From NCBI GenBank assembly GCA_965214625.1, contig OZ243962.1:2790001-2854000 (forward strand): a stretch of 64,000 bases of DNA. The letters are read 5' to 3'. The number at the start of each line of letters is the position of its first letter. Position 1 is the stretch's first letter. Shown here one piece after another: positions 16,060-25,574 of this stretch. The translations under genes were made by a program, and so were the position numbers. The notes under the pieces are model-generated. The model did no database searches. It was not told the DNA's origin and saw only the letters and a list, made by a program, of their open reading frames with translations. The stretch comes from G965214625 sp965214625 (GTDB taxonomy: Bacteria > Pseudomonadota > Gammaproteobacteria > Arenicellales > Poriferihabitantaceae).

Positions 16060-17211
16060 TTGAATCATTCTGCTTTACTTGTGCTTGAGGATGGAACGAC
16101 TTTCTATGGAGACTCGATCGGTTCCAATGGAGTGACCGTCGGAGAAGTCGTATTCAATACGGCGATCACCGGTTATCAGGAAATCCTGACGGATCCGTCT
16201 TATGCCCGACAGTTGGTGACCTTGACTTATCCCCATATCGGCAATGTGGGGGTCAATCCCGAAGACGAAGAGTCGAGAGCCGTATTTTGTGCCGGTCTGA
16301 TCGTCAGGGATGTTCCGAAACGGTTTAGTAACTGGCGATCCGAACAAGGCCTGAATCACTATCTCTCTGATCGCCGTGTTGTCGCGATCAGCGGCATTGA
16401 TACCCGAAAACTGACCCGGCACCTGCGAACGCACGGGGCACTGCGCGGATGTATTTATGCGCAGGCGGATCTGGACCGTCAGCAAGCGCTGTCGCTGGCC
16501 AGGGCCTTTCCCGGATTACAGGGGATGGATTTGGCAAAGGAGGTGACGGCCGATTCGGTCTATCAATGGCGCGGTGGAGGATGGTCACTGGAACACGGTT
16601 ACCGGGAACCGCCACCGTCCAGGTTCAGCATCGTTGCCTGTGATTATGGGGTGAAACATAATATTCTCAGGCTGTTGGCAGAGCGCGGATGTGATATCAC
16701 TGTGGTGCCGGCAACCACGGATGCCGACGACATAGTGCACTATCAGCCCGATGGTGTTTTTCTCTCGAATGGACCGGGAGATCCGGAGCCCTGTGACTAC
16801 GCCATTGACACCATCGCTGCGCTGATCGAAAGGGGAATCCCCCTGTTTGGAATCTGTCTGGGACATCAACTGCTTTGTCTGGCGAGTGGGGCAAAAACGC
16901 AGAAAATGAAGTTCGGCCATCATGGGGCCAATCACCCGGTGCAGGATTTGTTGACTCGACAGGTGTTGATCACCAGTCAGAATCACGGGTTCACCGTGGA
17001 TGAAGCGTCGGTCGGGCCGAATTTGCGTATTACCCATCGCTCGTTATTCGACAATACCATTCAGGGCGTCGCGCGGACGGACAAGCCGGCTTTTTCATTT
17101 CAGGGACATCCGGAGGCCAGCCCTGGCCCGAGAGACATCGGTTATCTGTTTGATCGTTTTATTTCCCTCATGGAACAAGTCAAAGGAGTGCACGACCGTG
17201 CCGAAACGTAA
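16060..17211 (+). CDS. carA: Carbamoyl-phosphate synthase small subunit
   Basis: Glutaminase subunit supplying ammonia to CarB for carbamoyl phosphate, the precursor of pyrimidines and arginine. The C-terminal class I amidotransferase domain has its Cys nucleophile near residue 266 in GICLGHQ, with His and Glu in FQGHPEASPG. The start is taken as a TTG preceded by GGGAGAAG, giving 383 residues beginning just before the conserved ALLVLEDG segment, as in E. coli (382). The frame continues upstream to an ATG at 15982 inside the leader terminator loop, which would add 26 Leu-rich residues. The end overlaps carB by 14 bases. Confidence 0.95.
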   Translation: MNHSALLVLEDGTTFYGDSIGSNGVTVGEVVFNTAITGYQEILTDPSYARQLVTLTYPHIGNVGVNPEDEESRAVFCAGLIVRDVPKRFSNWRSEQGLNHYLSDRRVVAISGIDTRKLTRHLRTHGALRGCIYAQADLDRQQALSLARAFPGLQGMDLAKEVTADSVYQWRGGGWSLEHGYREPPPSRFSIVACDYGVKHNILRLLAERGCDITVVPATTDADDIVHYQPDGVFLSNGPGDPEPCDYAIDTIAALIERGIPLFGICLGHQLLCLASGAKTQKMKFGHHGANHPVQDLLTRQVLITSQNHGFTVDEASVGPNLRITHRSLFDNTIQGVARTDKPAFSFQGHPEASPGPRDIGYLFDRFISLMEQVKGVHDRAET

Positions 17212-20200
17212 AGACCTGAAGTCGATTTTGATTGTTGGCGCGGGTCCGATCATCATTGGTCAGGCGTGTGAATTCGATTATTCCGGTGTGCAGGCCTGCA
17301 AGGCGCTCAAGGAAGAAGGGTTCCGCGTGATTCTGGTCAATTCCAATCCGGCGACCATTATGACCGATCCCGATTTTGCCGATGCGACGTATATCGAACC
17401 CATTCACTGGCGGACACTGGAAAAAGTGATCGACAAGGAAAGGCCAGACGCGATTTTGCCGACCATGGGGGGGCAGACCGGGTTGAATTGCGCATTGGAC
17501 CTCAATCGCCACGGGGTCTTCGAGCAATATGGCGTTGAAATGATCGGCGCAACCAGTGAGGCGATTGACAAGGCCGAAGATCGGGAACTGTTTCGCAAGG
17601 CGATGGCCAAAATCAATCTGGAGACGGTCAGGGGATCGATCGCCCATTCACTGGAAGAGGCCCGCCTGGTTCAACAGCAAATCGGTTTCCCCGCGATTAT
17701 CCGCCCGTCCTTCACCTTGGGGGGAACCGGCGGAGGCATTGCCTATAACGCGGAGGAGTTCGATGAAATCTGTCGACGGGGGCTGGATGCTTCTCCAACG
17801 AATGAACTGCTGATCGAAGAGAGCATCCTGGGTTGGAAAGAGTACGAGATGGAAGTGGTGAGGGACCGCAATGACAATTGCATCATCATCTGTTCAATTG
17901 AAAATTTTGATCCGATGGGTGTGCATACCGGGGATTCCATTACCGTGGCGCCGGCCCAGACGCTGACGGACAAGGAGTATCAGATCATGCGCGATGCCAG
18001 TATTGCCGTGCTGCGCGAAATTGGTGTTGACACCGGCGGCTCGAATGTCCAGTTTGCCATCAATCCGGACAATGGCCGGATGATCGTGATCGAGATGAAT
18101 CCCCGGGTATCGCGCTCTTCTGCACTTGCCTCCAAGGCAACCGGGTTCCCGATCGCGAAAGTGGCTGCAAAACTGGCGGTGGGTTTCACGCTGGACGAGT
18201 TGCGCAATGAGATTACCGGGGGAGCGACCCCGGCCTCCTTCGAACCGAGCATCGACTATGTGGTCACCAAAATTCCCCGATTCGATTTCGAAAAATTCCC
18301 GCAGGCCGATGCGACCCTGACGACCCAGATGAAATCGGTGGGGGAAGTCATGGCAATCGGGCGGACGTTTCAGGAATCCTTTCAAAAAGCACTGCGCAGC
18401 CTGGAGATCGGGTCTGACGGATTGGACAGCAAGGCACTGCCCCCGGATCAATCCCATGAGGAATTTCTGCAGGCCAGGCTCCGGACACCCGGAGAAAGCC
18501 GGGCCTGGTATCTTGCCGAGGCCTTCAGGTTCGGCATGTCGCTTGACAAAATACATCATCTTAGCAAGATCGATCCGTGGTTTCTGTCCGAAATCCAGGA
18601 GTTGATCGAAATCGAACAGATGGTGACCACACTGTCTCTTGAAGCGGTGGATGCGAACTGGATGCGGGCGTGGAAACAAAAAGGGTTTTCGGACAGGAGG
18701 CTGGCCATCTTGCTGGATACCAGCGAACAGGCGATCCGGGAATTCCGATATCGGCATGCGATCCATCCGGTGTTCAAGCGAGTCGATTCATGTGCCGCTG
18801 AATTTGATACGTCGACGGCGTATATGTATTCCAGTTACGATGAAGAATGTGAGGCCATGCCGACCGATAATCCCAAGGTGATTGTGCTCGGTGGCGGGCC
18901 CAACCGGATCGGACAGGGGATCGAATTTGATTACTGTTGTGTTCATGCGGCCATGGCGCTCAGGGAAAACGGTTACGAAACCATTATGGTGAACTGTAAT
19001 CCGGAAACCGTCTCGACGGACTACGATACGTCGGATCGGTTGTATTTCGAACCGTTGACGCTGGAAGATGTCCTGGAAATTGTGAGGATCGAAAAGCCGG
19101 TCGGCATCATTGTGCAGTATGGCGGACAGACCCCGTTGAAATTGGCGCGGGCCCTGGAAAAGGCAGGGGCACCGATTATCGGCACCTCTCCAGACTCGAT
19201 CCATCAAGCGGAAGACCGGGCCTTTTTTCAACAGCTCTTGTTGGATCTGGGGCTGTCCCAACCGCCGAATCGGACTGCATCGCAAGCCGATCAGGCGCTC
19301 GCCTTGGCCTCAGAGATCGGTTATCCCCTGGTGGTTCGTCCGTCTTACGTATTAGGGGGGCGGGCGATGGAGATTGTGCACAATGCGGACGATCTCACGG
19401 CCTATATGTCGACCGCAGTCAGTGTCTCGTTTGATTCTCCGGTGTTGCTGGACCGATTCCTCAATGATGCGGTGGAGGTGGATGTCGATGCTGTTTGTGA
19501 TGGCAAGGAGGTGGTCATCGGCGGCATCATGGAGCATATTGAGGAAGCCGGGGTACACTCGGGTGATTCAGCCTGTTCGCTTCCTCCGTTCAGTTTGTCC
19601 GAAGCATTGCAAGATGAACTGAGGGATCAGGCGAGGGCGTTGGCCCTGTCGTTGAATGTGGTCGGATTGATGAATGTCCAGTTTGCCGTTCAGGACAATC
19701 GAGTCTATGTTCTGGAAGTCAACCCCAGGGCATCGAGGACAGTGCCTTTCGTATCCAAGGCAACGGCCAGAGCATGGGCCAAGATTGCCGCGCTGTGCAT
19801 GGTCGGGAAAAGTTTGCCGCAACAGGGTGTGACCGAGGAGATCAGACCGGAATTTTATTCAGTGAAGGAAGCGGTGTTTCCCTTCATCAAGTTTCCCGGC
19901 GTGGATACGGTACTCGGTCCCGAGATGAAAAGTACCGGGGAGGTGATGGGTATTGGCGACACCTTTGGTGAAGCCTTTGGCAAGGCACAAATGGCAACGG
20001 GCTATCATGTCCCCCAGACGGGTAAGGTGCTTTTCAGTTTGCGCAAGGAGGACCAGCAAAGTGCCATTGAAATCGCCAGATACTTCAGTGAAGCCGGTTT
20101 TCAACTGTTTGGCACGGAAGGCACCGCAAAAACAATCAGCCGTGCCGGACTGTCCGTGTCGAGAGTGAATAAAGTGGTCGAAGGTCGGCCGCACATTGTG

Positions 20201-20416
20201 GATCGTATCAAAAATGATGAGTTCAACCTGATTTTCAACACCACGTCCGGAAAACAGAGCCTGAAGGATTCCTATACAATTCGAAGAGAGGCACTGCTGC
20301 ACAAGGTGACTTACTATACAACGCTGGCAGGAGCAAAGGCGGCAGTCGAAGCGCACAAAAAAGCCGGAGAAATTACCGTCAATCGACTGCAGTCATTACA
20401 TCAACAACTGAACTAG
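17198..20416 (+). CDS. carB: Carbamoyl-phosphate synthase large subunit
   Basis: Synthesises carbamoyl phosphate from bicarbonate, two ATP and the ammonia channelled from CarA. Two homologous ATP-grasp halves are visible: the first opens with ILIVGAGPIIIGQACEFDYSG, the second with VIVLGGGPNRIGQGIEFDYCC. A C-terminal MGS-like regulatory domain ends the protein. The GTG start follows AAAGGAG at ideal spacing and gives 1072 residues (E. coli 1073). The much longer open frame upstream overlaps carA and is not used. Start and carA stop overlap, indicating translational coupling and equal subunit supply. Confidence 0.97.
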   Translation: MPKRKDLKSILIVGAGPIIIGQACEFDYSGVQACKALKEEGFRVILVNSNPATIMTDPDFADATYIEPIHWRTLEKVIDKERPDAILPTMGGQTGLNCALDLNRHGVFEQYGVEMIGATSEAIDKAEDRELFRKAMAKINLETVRGSIAHSLEEARLVQQQIGFPAIIRPSFTLGGTGGGIAYNAEEFDEICRRGLDASPTNELLIEESILGWKEYEMEVVRDRNDNCIIICSIENFDPMGVHTGDSITVAPAQTLTDKEYQIMRDASIAVLREIGVDTGGSNVQFAINPDNGRMIVIEMNPRVSRSSALASKATGFPIAKVAAKLAVGFTLDELRNEITGGATPASFEPSIDYVVTKIPRFDFEKFPQADATLTTQMKSVGEVMAIGRTFQESFQKALRSLEIGSDGLDSKALPPDQSHEEFLQARLRTPGESRAWYLAEAFRFGMSLDKIHHLSKIDPWFLSEIQELIEIEQMVTTLSLEAVDANWMRAWKQKGFSDRRLAILLDTSEQAIREFRYRHAIHPVFKRVDSCAAEFDTSTAYMYSSYDEECEAMPTDNPKVIVLGGGPNRIGQGIEFDYCCVHAAMALRENGYETIMVNCNPETVSTDYDTSDRLYFEPLTLEDVLEIVRIEKPVGIIVQYGGQTPLKLARALEKAGAPIIGTSPDSIHQAEDRAFFQQLLLDLGLSQPPNRTASQADQALALASEIGYPLVVRPSYVLGGRAMEIVHNADDLTAYMSTAVSVSFDSPVLLDRFLNDAVEVDVDAVCDGKEVVIGGIMEHIEEAGVHSGDSACSLPPFSLSEALQDELRDQARALALSLNVVGLMNVQFAVQDNRVYVLEVNPRASRTVPFVSKATARAWAKIAALCMVGKSLPQQGVTEEIRPEFYSVKEAVFPFIKFPGVDTVLGPEMKSTGEVMGIGDTFGEAFGKAQMATGYHVPQTGKVLFSLRKEDQQSAIEIARYFSEAGFQLFGTEGTAKTISRAGLSVSRVNKVVEGRPHIVDRIKNDEFNLIFNTTSGKQSLKDSYTIRREALLHKVTYYTTLAGAKAAVEAHKKAGEITVNRLQSLHQQLN

Positions 20417-20459
20417 ATGCCCGGGTCAATGGTCAACGGTGTGTATTTGGAATGGTATT

Positions 20460-20942
20460 ATGAATAGCGAAAGAGTCATCCTGACTACCAAGGGAGCGGA
20501 AGAGCTGAGGCTTGAGCTCAAACAATTGAAAAGCGTGTCGAGGCCCGCTGTCATTGCCGCGATTGCCGAAGCCCGTTCGCACGGCGACCTGTCGGAAAAT
20601 GCAGAATACGATGCGGCCAAAGAGCAGCAGGGGTTTATTGAAGGGAGAATTGCGGAATTAGAAGCGAATTTGTCTGTCGCCGAAATCGTCGACCCACGCA
20701 AGATTGCGATCCCGGGCAAGGTCATTTTTGGGGCGCAGGTTCATCTTTATGACGAACAGAAAGATGCCGAAGTGCGCTATCAATTGGTGGGAAATATCGA
20801 GGCAGACATTGAAAAAAGCCGTATTTCGATCAAGTCGCCCCTCGGACAGGCATTGATCGGCAAGGTGGTGGGTGACGAAATCGTTGTCGACGCCCCCGCG
20901 GGAAAACAACTGTATGAAATACTGGATATTGTCTACGAGTAA
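20460..20942 (+). CDS. greA: Transcription elongation factor GreA
   Basis: Rescues backtracked RNA polymerase by stimulating transcript cleavage. It has 160 residues: an N-terminal antiparallel coiled coil with the conserved acidic tip in GDLSENAEYDAAKE (Asp and Glu coordinate the polymerase Mg ion), then the globular FKBP-like domain with the SPLGQALIGK segment. The ATG reading MNSERV is preferred over a GTG seven codons earlier because it matches the family N-terminus. It lies 43 bp after carB, the usual carAB-greA order. Confidence 0.96.
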   Translation: MNSERVILTTKGAEELRLELKQLKSVSRPAVIAAIAEARSHGDLSENAEYDAAKEQQGFIEGRIAELEANLSVAEIVDPRKIAIPGKVIFGAQVHLYDEQKDAEVRYQLVGNIEADIEKSRISIKSPLGQALIGKVVGDEIVVDAPAGKQLYEILDIVYE

Positions 20943-20994
20943 GTCGGGTTGGCTTGATTCGGGACTGGCTGCGTTCTGAGACGAAAGCACCGCG

Positions 20995-21870
20995 ATGAAA
21001 CCGGTCGATGTCCTGATGGCGGTTGCTGTCGCGGTTATCTGGGGAATGGGTTTTATCGTTGCCAAGGCGGCGATGTCGCATTTTTCGCCGATTTTGCTGA
21101 TGGCACTCAGATTCACGGTGACGGCCAGTTGTCTGATCTGGTTTTTTCGCCCCCCGGTCCGCATGTACAAGAATCTGTTCTGGATTGCACTGGTCAGCGC
21201 GGCCATCCAATACAGCCTGACTTTTAGCGGTGTGGCAAAAATCGATGCCTCGACGGCCGCGCTGCTGGTGCAGCTCGAAGTCCCCTTTGGCCTGTTACTG
21301 GCCTGGTTTGTGCTGGGCGATCGATTGTCGGCCAAACAGGTTATCGGCATGGCGATCGCTTTTGCTGGTGTCGTGCTGATCATCGGGGAACCCCGGCTGT
21401 CGGGCAATATCGTGTATGCCGGCATGGTGGTCGGCGGTGCCTTTACCTGGGCGGTTGGGCAAATCATGATCAAGAAGCTCGGCAGCCCAGGGGGCTTCAT
21501 GTTGATCAGTGGTGTGGCGGTTTTTGCGACACCGCAATTGTTCGTTGCCTCCTTTCTCCTGGAAAGTGATCAGTTGGTGCAGATCAGGGAAGCGTCAATG
21601 GCGGCTTGGGGTGCGGTGGGTTACCTTGGACTCGTCATGACCGCACTGGCCTATGCCTTCTGGTACCGTTTGGTGGGGTTGTATCCGATCAATCAGGTCA
21701 TGCCTTTTTTGCTGTTACTGCCGGTGACGGCCGTGTTCGGGGGTGTTTTTTTCCTGGATGAGACGCTCACATCGAAGATTGTGGTCGGTGGGCTGATGGC
21801 AATTGCTGGTGTGGCAATCATTACGATACAATTCACGTCGTCTCCGTATGGTCTGTTCAAAAAAGGATGA
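20995..21870 (+). CDS. EamA/DMT family transporter
   Basis: A 291-residue membrane protein with ten predicted helices in two EamA repeats (the first from MAVAVAVIWGMGFIVAKAA, the second from the GMVVGGAFTWAVGQIMIKK segment). Members export metabolites such as amino acids, cysteine pathway intermediates or purines; the closest described type by general look is the EamA-like O-acetylserine/cysteine exporter group, but substrate is not determined. It lies 52 bp after greA on the same strand and may be its operon tail. Confidence 0.85.
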   Translation: MKPVDVLMAVAVAVIWGMGFIVAKAAMSHFSPILLMALRFTVTASCLIWFFRPPVRMYKNLFWIALVSAAIQYSLTFSGVAKIDASTAALLVQLEVPFGLLLAWFVLGDRLSAKQVIGMAIAFAGVVLIIGEPRLSGNIVYAGMVVGGAFTWAVGQIMIKKLGSPGGFMLISGVAVFATPQLFVASFLLESDQLVQIREASMAAWGAVGYLGLVMTALAYAFWYRLVGLYPINQVMPFLLLLPVTAVFGGVFFLDETLTSKIVVGGLMAIAGVAIITIQFTSSPYGLFKKG

Positions 21871-22504
21871 AGCGACCATGCCTATCTGCAGTATCAATCG
21901 ACGAATGTATTAAGGGGGCACGCCCGGTTCGCCTGTGAAGTGAGTGGAGCCGTCATGCCACTACCAGCAGGTACCCACCGGCGCGATTCGGGCTGCCCAA
22001 GGCACTCTATACGCCCACGTTTTGTTGCAGTCGCATTGTTGGCTGGTGTGCCCACGTGATTGAACAAGCCGAGAATAATCGATTGATCTGACCCACTGCC
22101 CTTTATGTCGGTGAAAGACCGGATCACGCACAAGTGCGATAGAGTGTGTTGTCCCGAAAATACACTCAGAAGGGTCGGCGAAGACGGGTTTTCTGACTGA
22201 CGCAAACGATCCAAATGCAATCATTCACCGGGCCATCCGTGCTCACCCTATCGATCCGGGTTCCTTGTCGCCGATCGTATTTGCTGCGACAGCCGATAGA
22301 GAGCCACCTGGCCCTTTGACATGCCATGGCCCGGACCCGATCAGTCTGGGCTGTGCGTCACTGCATAGGCGCATGGGTTCGGTGAATCAGTATTATTAAT
22401 GCAATAAATAAGAACTATGTATTTCCATATTGCAGATCGTTATACCATTATTCGGCCAAGTTATTGATGATCCTTCTTGGGTTCCACACCGTTAGATTGA
22501 TGCG
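21871..22504. other. Intergenic region before the malyl-CoA lyase genes, no gene recognised
   Basis: The 634 bp contain only short overlapping frames on both strands. The last 120 bp are AT-rich and must hold the promoter of the mcl-mtkAB operon, but no box pair with good spacing stands out. Confidence 0.45.
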
Positions 22505-23476
22505 ATGAGTTTTTCTGAAATCATGCCATCCCGAGTCCGGTTGCAGCGGAGCGAACTGGCCGTGCCGGGCTCGAGTCCTGAACTGTTCGAAAAGGCGGCG
22601 AACAGTGCTGCGGATTACGTTTTTCTCGACTGTGAAGATGCGGTGGCACCGGAGGACAAGGCACAAGCCCGCAGAAACATCATCGAAGCACTCAACGAGA
22701 TCGACTGGAACGGACACGGGAAAACGGTTTCCGTACGTATCAACGGATTGGATACGCATTATATGTACCGGGACGTGGTCGATATTGTGGAACAGGCCGG
22801 ACACAAGCTGGATACGATCTTGATTCCCAAGGTGGGGGCTCCTGCGGATATCTATACCGTGGATTGTCTCGTGACCCAGATCGAGGACGCGATGGGAAGA
22901 GCCCATCGGATTGGCCTGGAAGTCCTGATCGAAACCACCCTCGGCATGGCCAATGTTGAATCGATTGCACAATACAGTCGTGGAGGCAGCAGCAGACGCC
23001 TTGAGGCGCTGCATTTTGGCGTCGCGGATTATGCGGCAAGTTGTCGGGCAAGGACGGTGGTGATCGGGGGACTGCATCCCGACTATCCCGGTGACCCTTG
23101 GCATGCGAGTCTGCACAGAATGCTGGTGGCCTGTCGTGCATACGGGTTGCGGGCGATTGATGGACCATTCGGTGATTTCAATGATGCCAACGGATATGTT
23201 GCCGCTGCCCGGCGGGCTGCCGCGATGGGGTTTGAAGGGAAATGGGCGATTCACCCCTCCCAAATCGAACTGGCCAACCGTGAAATGTTGCCGACATCGG
23301 ATCAGGTGGATCGGGCACGCCGCCTGCTGACCGCCCTTGATGAAGCGGCCAAAGCCGGCAAGGGGGCGGCCTCTTTGGATGGAAAATTGATTGATGCCGC
23401 GTCCGCAAAAATGGCGGAAAACATGATCAGGCAGGTTGAGTTGGCGGATCGCAGTGCATCATCGCGATCAGTCTGA
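22505..23476 (+). CDS. mcl: HpcH/HpaI-family CoA ester lyase, probable L-malyl-CoA/beta-methylmalyl-CoA lyase
   Basis: A 323-residue CitE-like TIM-barrel lyase. Conserved blocks are FLDCEDAVAPEDKAQAR (acidic metal/substrate site), RINGLDT, IPKVG, VLIETTLG, the ADYAAS segment, and GKWAIHPSQI. These match malyl-CoA lyases of serine-cycle methylotrophs and phototrophs rather than citrate lyase beta. The enzyme reversibly splits malyl-CoA to acetyl-CoA and glyoxylate, and often beta-methylmalyl-CoA to propionyl-CoA and glyoxylate. The two following genes encode a succinyl-CoA-synthetase-like pair that would be malate-CoA ligase, which strengthens the call. Direction in vivo (glyoxylate release or assimilation) is unknown. 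Confidence 0.85.
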   Translation: MSFSEIMPSRVRLQRSELAVPGSSPELFEKAANSAADYVFLDCEDAVAPEDKAQARRNIIEALNEIDWNGHGKTVSVRINGLDTHYMYRDVVDIVEQAGHKLDTILIPKVGAPADIYTVDCLVTQIEDAMGRAHRIGLEVLIETTLGMANVESIAQYSRGGSSRRLEALHFGVADYAASCRARTVVIGGLHPDYPGDPWHASLHRMLVACRAYGLRAIDGPFGDFNDANGYVAAARRAAAMGFEGKWAIHPSQIELANREMLPTSDQVDRARRLLTALDEAAKAGKGAASLDGKLIDAASAKMAENMIRQVELADRSASSRSV

Positions 23477-23511
23477 TTGATTCTTGTTGATGATAGGCCG
23501 GGCGCAGGCAG

Positions 23512-24696
23512 ATGGAAATACACGAATATCAGGCAAAACAGATACTGAATGATTTCGGCATTCAGGTTCCCCAAGGGGGGCTGGCCTACAGTCCGGAACA
23601 GGCGGTCTATCGGGCGAATGAAATCGGTGGAGACAAGTGGGTGGTCAAGGCACAGATTCATTCCGGTGCCCGCGGCAAGGCGGGCGGTATTTTATTTTGC
23701 GACAGCAATCAGGCGGTCTGGGATGCGGCTGAAAACCTGCTGGGACGCAAGCTGGTGACCCGCCAAACCCACCCTGAAGGAAAAATCGTTTATCGATTGT
23801 ACGTGGAACCGGCGGCGGAGATCGAGCGAGAGCTGTATTTCGGTCTGGTCCTTGATCGCAGTCATGAATGTATTGTGGCGATCGGTTCAACTCGCGGGGG
23901 CATGGATATCGAAGAGGTGGCAGAAAATCACCCTGATTCGATTATCCGGGTGAATATAGAACCGGCGGTGGGTATGCAGGTATTCCAGGCGAGGCGGCTG
24001 GCATTTGACCTGGCGCTGACCGGCAGGGAAGTCCAGCAGGCAGTGAATGTGTTTATGAGATCGTATCGTGCGTTTCGTGACCTTGATGCCACCTTGCTGG
24101 AAATCAATCCGCTGGTCATTACACCATCGAAATCGGTTATTGCGTTGGACGCAAAAATGTCATTCGATGATAACGCCCTGTTCCGCCGGTCCGGTATTGC
24201 CGAGTTTCGTGACAAGTCCCAGGAAGACCCGAGAGAGAGGGAAGCGGCCGACCGGGGCTTGAGTTACATCGGACTGGACGGGAATATCGGTTGTATCATC
24301 AACGGGGCCGGATTGGCCATGGCCACGATGGACATCATCAAGCTCAAGGGGGGGCAGCCGGCCAATTTTCTGGATATAGGCGGTGGCGCATCGCCCGAAA
24401 GGGTGGCCAAGGCGTTCAGGTTGGTGTTGTCAGATCGCAAGGTGCAGGCCGTTCTGGTCAATATTTTTGCCGGTATCAACCGTTGTGACTGGGTGGCCAG
24501 GGGGGTGATCCAGGCCATTGAAAATTTACAGCCGGACATTCCGGTGGTGGTCAGACTGTCAGGGACGAACGTTGAACAGGGCCGGGAAATTATTGCCCAA
24601 TCAGACGTGGGCGTTTTTTCGGCTGACACACTTAATGAAGCGGCTGAACTGGTTGTCAAGACAATTAACGGCAAGGAGTCGACAGGGCGGGCATGA
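23512..24696 (+). CDS. mtkA: Malate-CoA ligase (malate thiokinase) beta subunit
   Basis: A 394-residue ATP-grasp protein of the SucC family. The N-terminus MEIHEYQAKQIL and the QIHSGARGKAGG ATP loop are family hallmarks; the CoA-ligase domain ends with IFAGINRCDWVARG, the ligand-contacting loop. On sequence alone it could be succinyl-CoA synthetase beta; the adjacent malyl-CoA lyase and absence of TCA-cycle neighbours favour malate-CoA ligase, as in serine-cycle operons. It starts 35 bp after mcl and overlaps mtkB by 4 bases (ATGA), so the two subunits are translationally coupled. Confidence 0.82.
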   Translation: MEIHEYQAKQILNDFGIQVPQGGLAYSPEQAVYRANEIGGDKWVVKAQIHSGARGKAGGILFCDSNQAVWDAAENLLGRKLVTRQTHPEGKIVYRLYVEPAAEIERELYFGLVLDRSHECIVAIGSTRGGMDIEEVAENHPDSIIRVNIEPAVGMQVFQARRLAFDLALTGREVQQAVNVFMRSYRAFRDLDATLLEINPLVITPSKSVIALDAKMSFDDNALFRRSGIAEFRDKSQEDPREREAADRGLSYIGLDGNIGCIINGAGLAMATMDIIKLKGGQPANFLDIGGGASPERVAKAFRLVLSDRKVQAVLVNIFAGINRCDWVARGVIQAIENLQPDIPVVVRLSGTNVEQGREIIAQSDVGVFSADTLNEAAELVVKTINGKESTGRA

Positions 24697-25574
24697 TGGC
24701 GATTTTGATTGATCAAACAACCCGCATTCTGGTTCAGGGCTTCACCGGTCAAATGGGGACTTTCCATGCCCAGCAAATGATCGACTATGGGAGTAACCTG
24801 ACGGCTGGCGTGACGCCCGGCAAAGGCGGGGAAATCCATTTGGGAAAACCGGTCTTCAACTCGGTCAGGGAGGCGGTCACCGAAACCGGCGTACAGGCCA
24901 GCATCATCTTTGCGCCCCCCGCTTTTGCGGCGGATGCCATCATGGAGGCGGCGGAAGGCGGACTGGAATACTGTGTCTGTATTACGGATGGTATTCCCGC
25001 TCAGGATATGCTCAGAGTCAAACGATACATGCGCCGCTTCAAGAAGGAACAGCGCCTGTGTCTGACGGGCCCGAACTGTGCAGGGACCATCAGCCCGGGA
25101 AAGGCGATGTTGGGGATCATGCCCGGACATATTTACAAGGAAGGGCGTGTGGGCATTATTGGACGATCCGGTACGCTCGGCTATGAAGCCGCATCGCAGT
25201 TGAAATTGGCCGGGATCGGCATCTCCACCAGCGTGGGAATCGGGGGTGATCCGATCAACGGCAGTGCATTCACGGATCATCTGATCCGGTTTGAAGCGGA
25301 TGCAAAGACCGATGCCATTATCATGATTGGAGAAATTGGCGGTTCCCAGGAAATGGATGCGGCCCGGTTTTTCAAGGAAAATATGAAAAAACCCGTAATT
25401 GCCTATATCGCCGGGTTGACGGCGCCCAAAGGCCGTCGGATGGGGCATGCCGGTGCGATTGTCAGTACGGCGGGAGAAAGTGCTGCCGAAAAAGTGGCCT
25501 TTTTGAAGGAATGTGGCATCGTTATCGTTCCGTCCCCCGCAGAATTTGCTCAGAGCGTCCTGACCGTACTTTAG
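24693..25574 (+). CDS. mtkB: Malate-CoA ligase (malate thiokinase) alpha subunit
   Basis: A 293-residue SucD-family subunit. The N-terminal CoA-binding Rossmann domain begins VQGFTGQMGTFH, the middle has the GPNCAGTISPG loop, and the phosphorylated His lies in GHAGAIVS near the C-terminus. With MtkA it would make malyl-CoA from malate, CoA and ATP, feeding or being fed by Mcl. It starts 4 bases inside mtkA. An alternative is a second succinyl-CoA synthetase; the operon context decides here. Confidence 0.82.
   Translation: MMAILIDQTTRILVQGFTGQMGTFHAQQMIDYGSNLTAGVTPGKGGEIHLGKPVFNSVREAVTETGVQASIIFAPPAFAADAIMEAAEGGLEYCVCITDGIPAQDMLRVKRYMRRFKKEQRLCLTGPNCAGTISPGKAMLGIMPGHIYKEGRVGIIGRSGTLGYEAASQLKLAGIGISTSVGIGGDPINGSAFTDHLIRFEADAKTDAIIMIGEIGGSQEMDAARFFKENMKKPVIAYIAGLTAPKGRRMGHAGAIVSTAGESAAEKVAFLKECGIVIVPSPAEFAQSVLTVL

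Noticed and set aside
17894..18766. A 290-codon minus-strand frame within carB
   Set aside because: Antisense to carB, with no recognisable motif.
21871..22504. Possible insertion-sequence remnant
   Set aside because: No transposase motif or terminal inverted repeat could be found.
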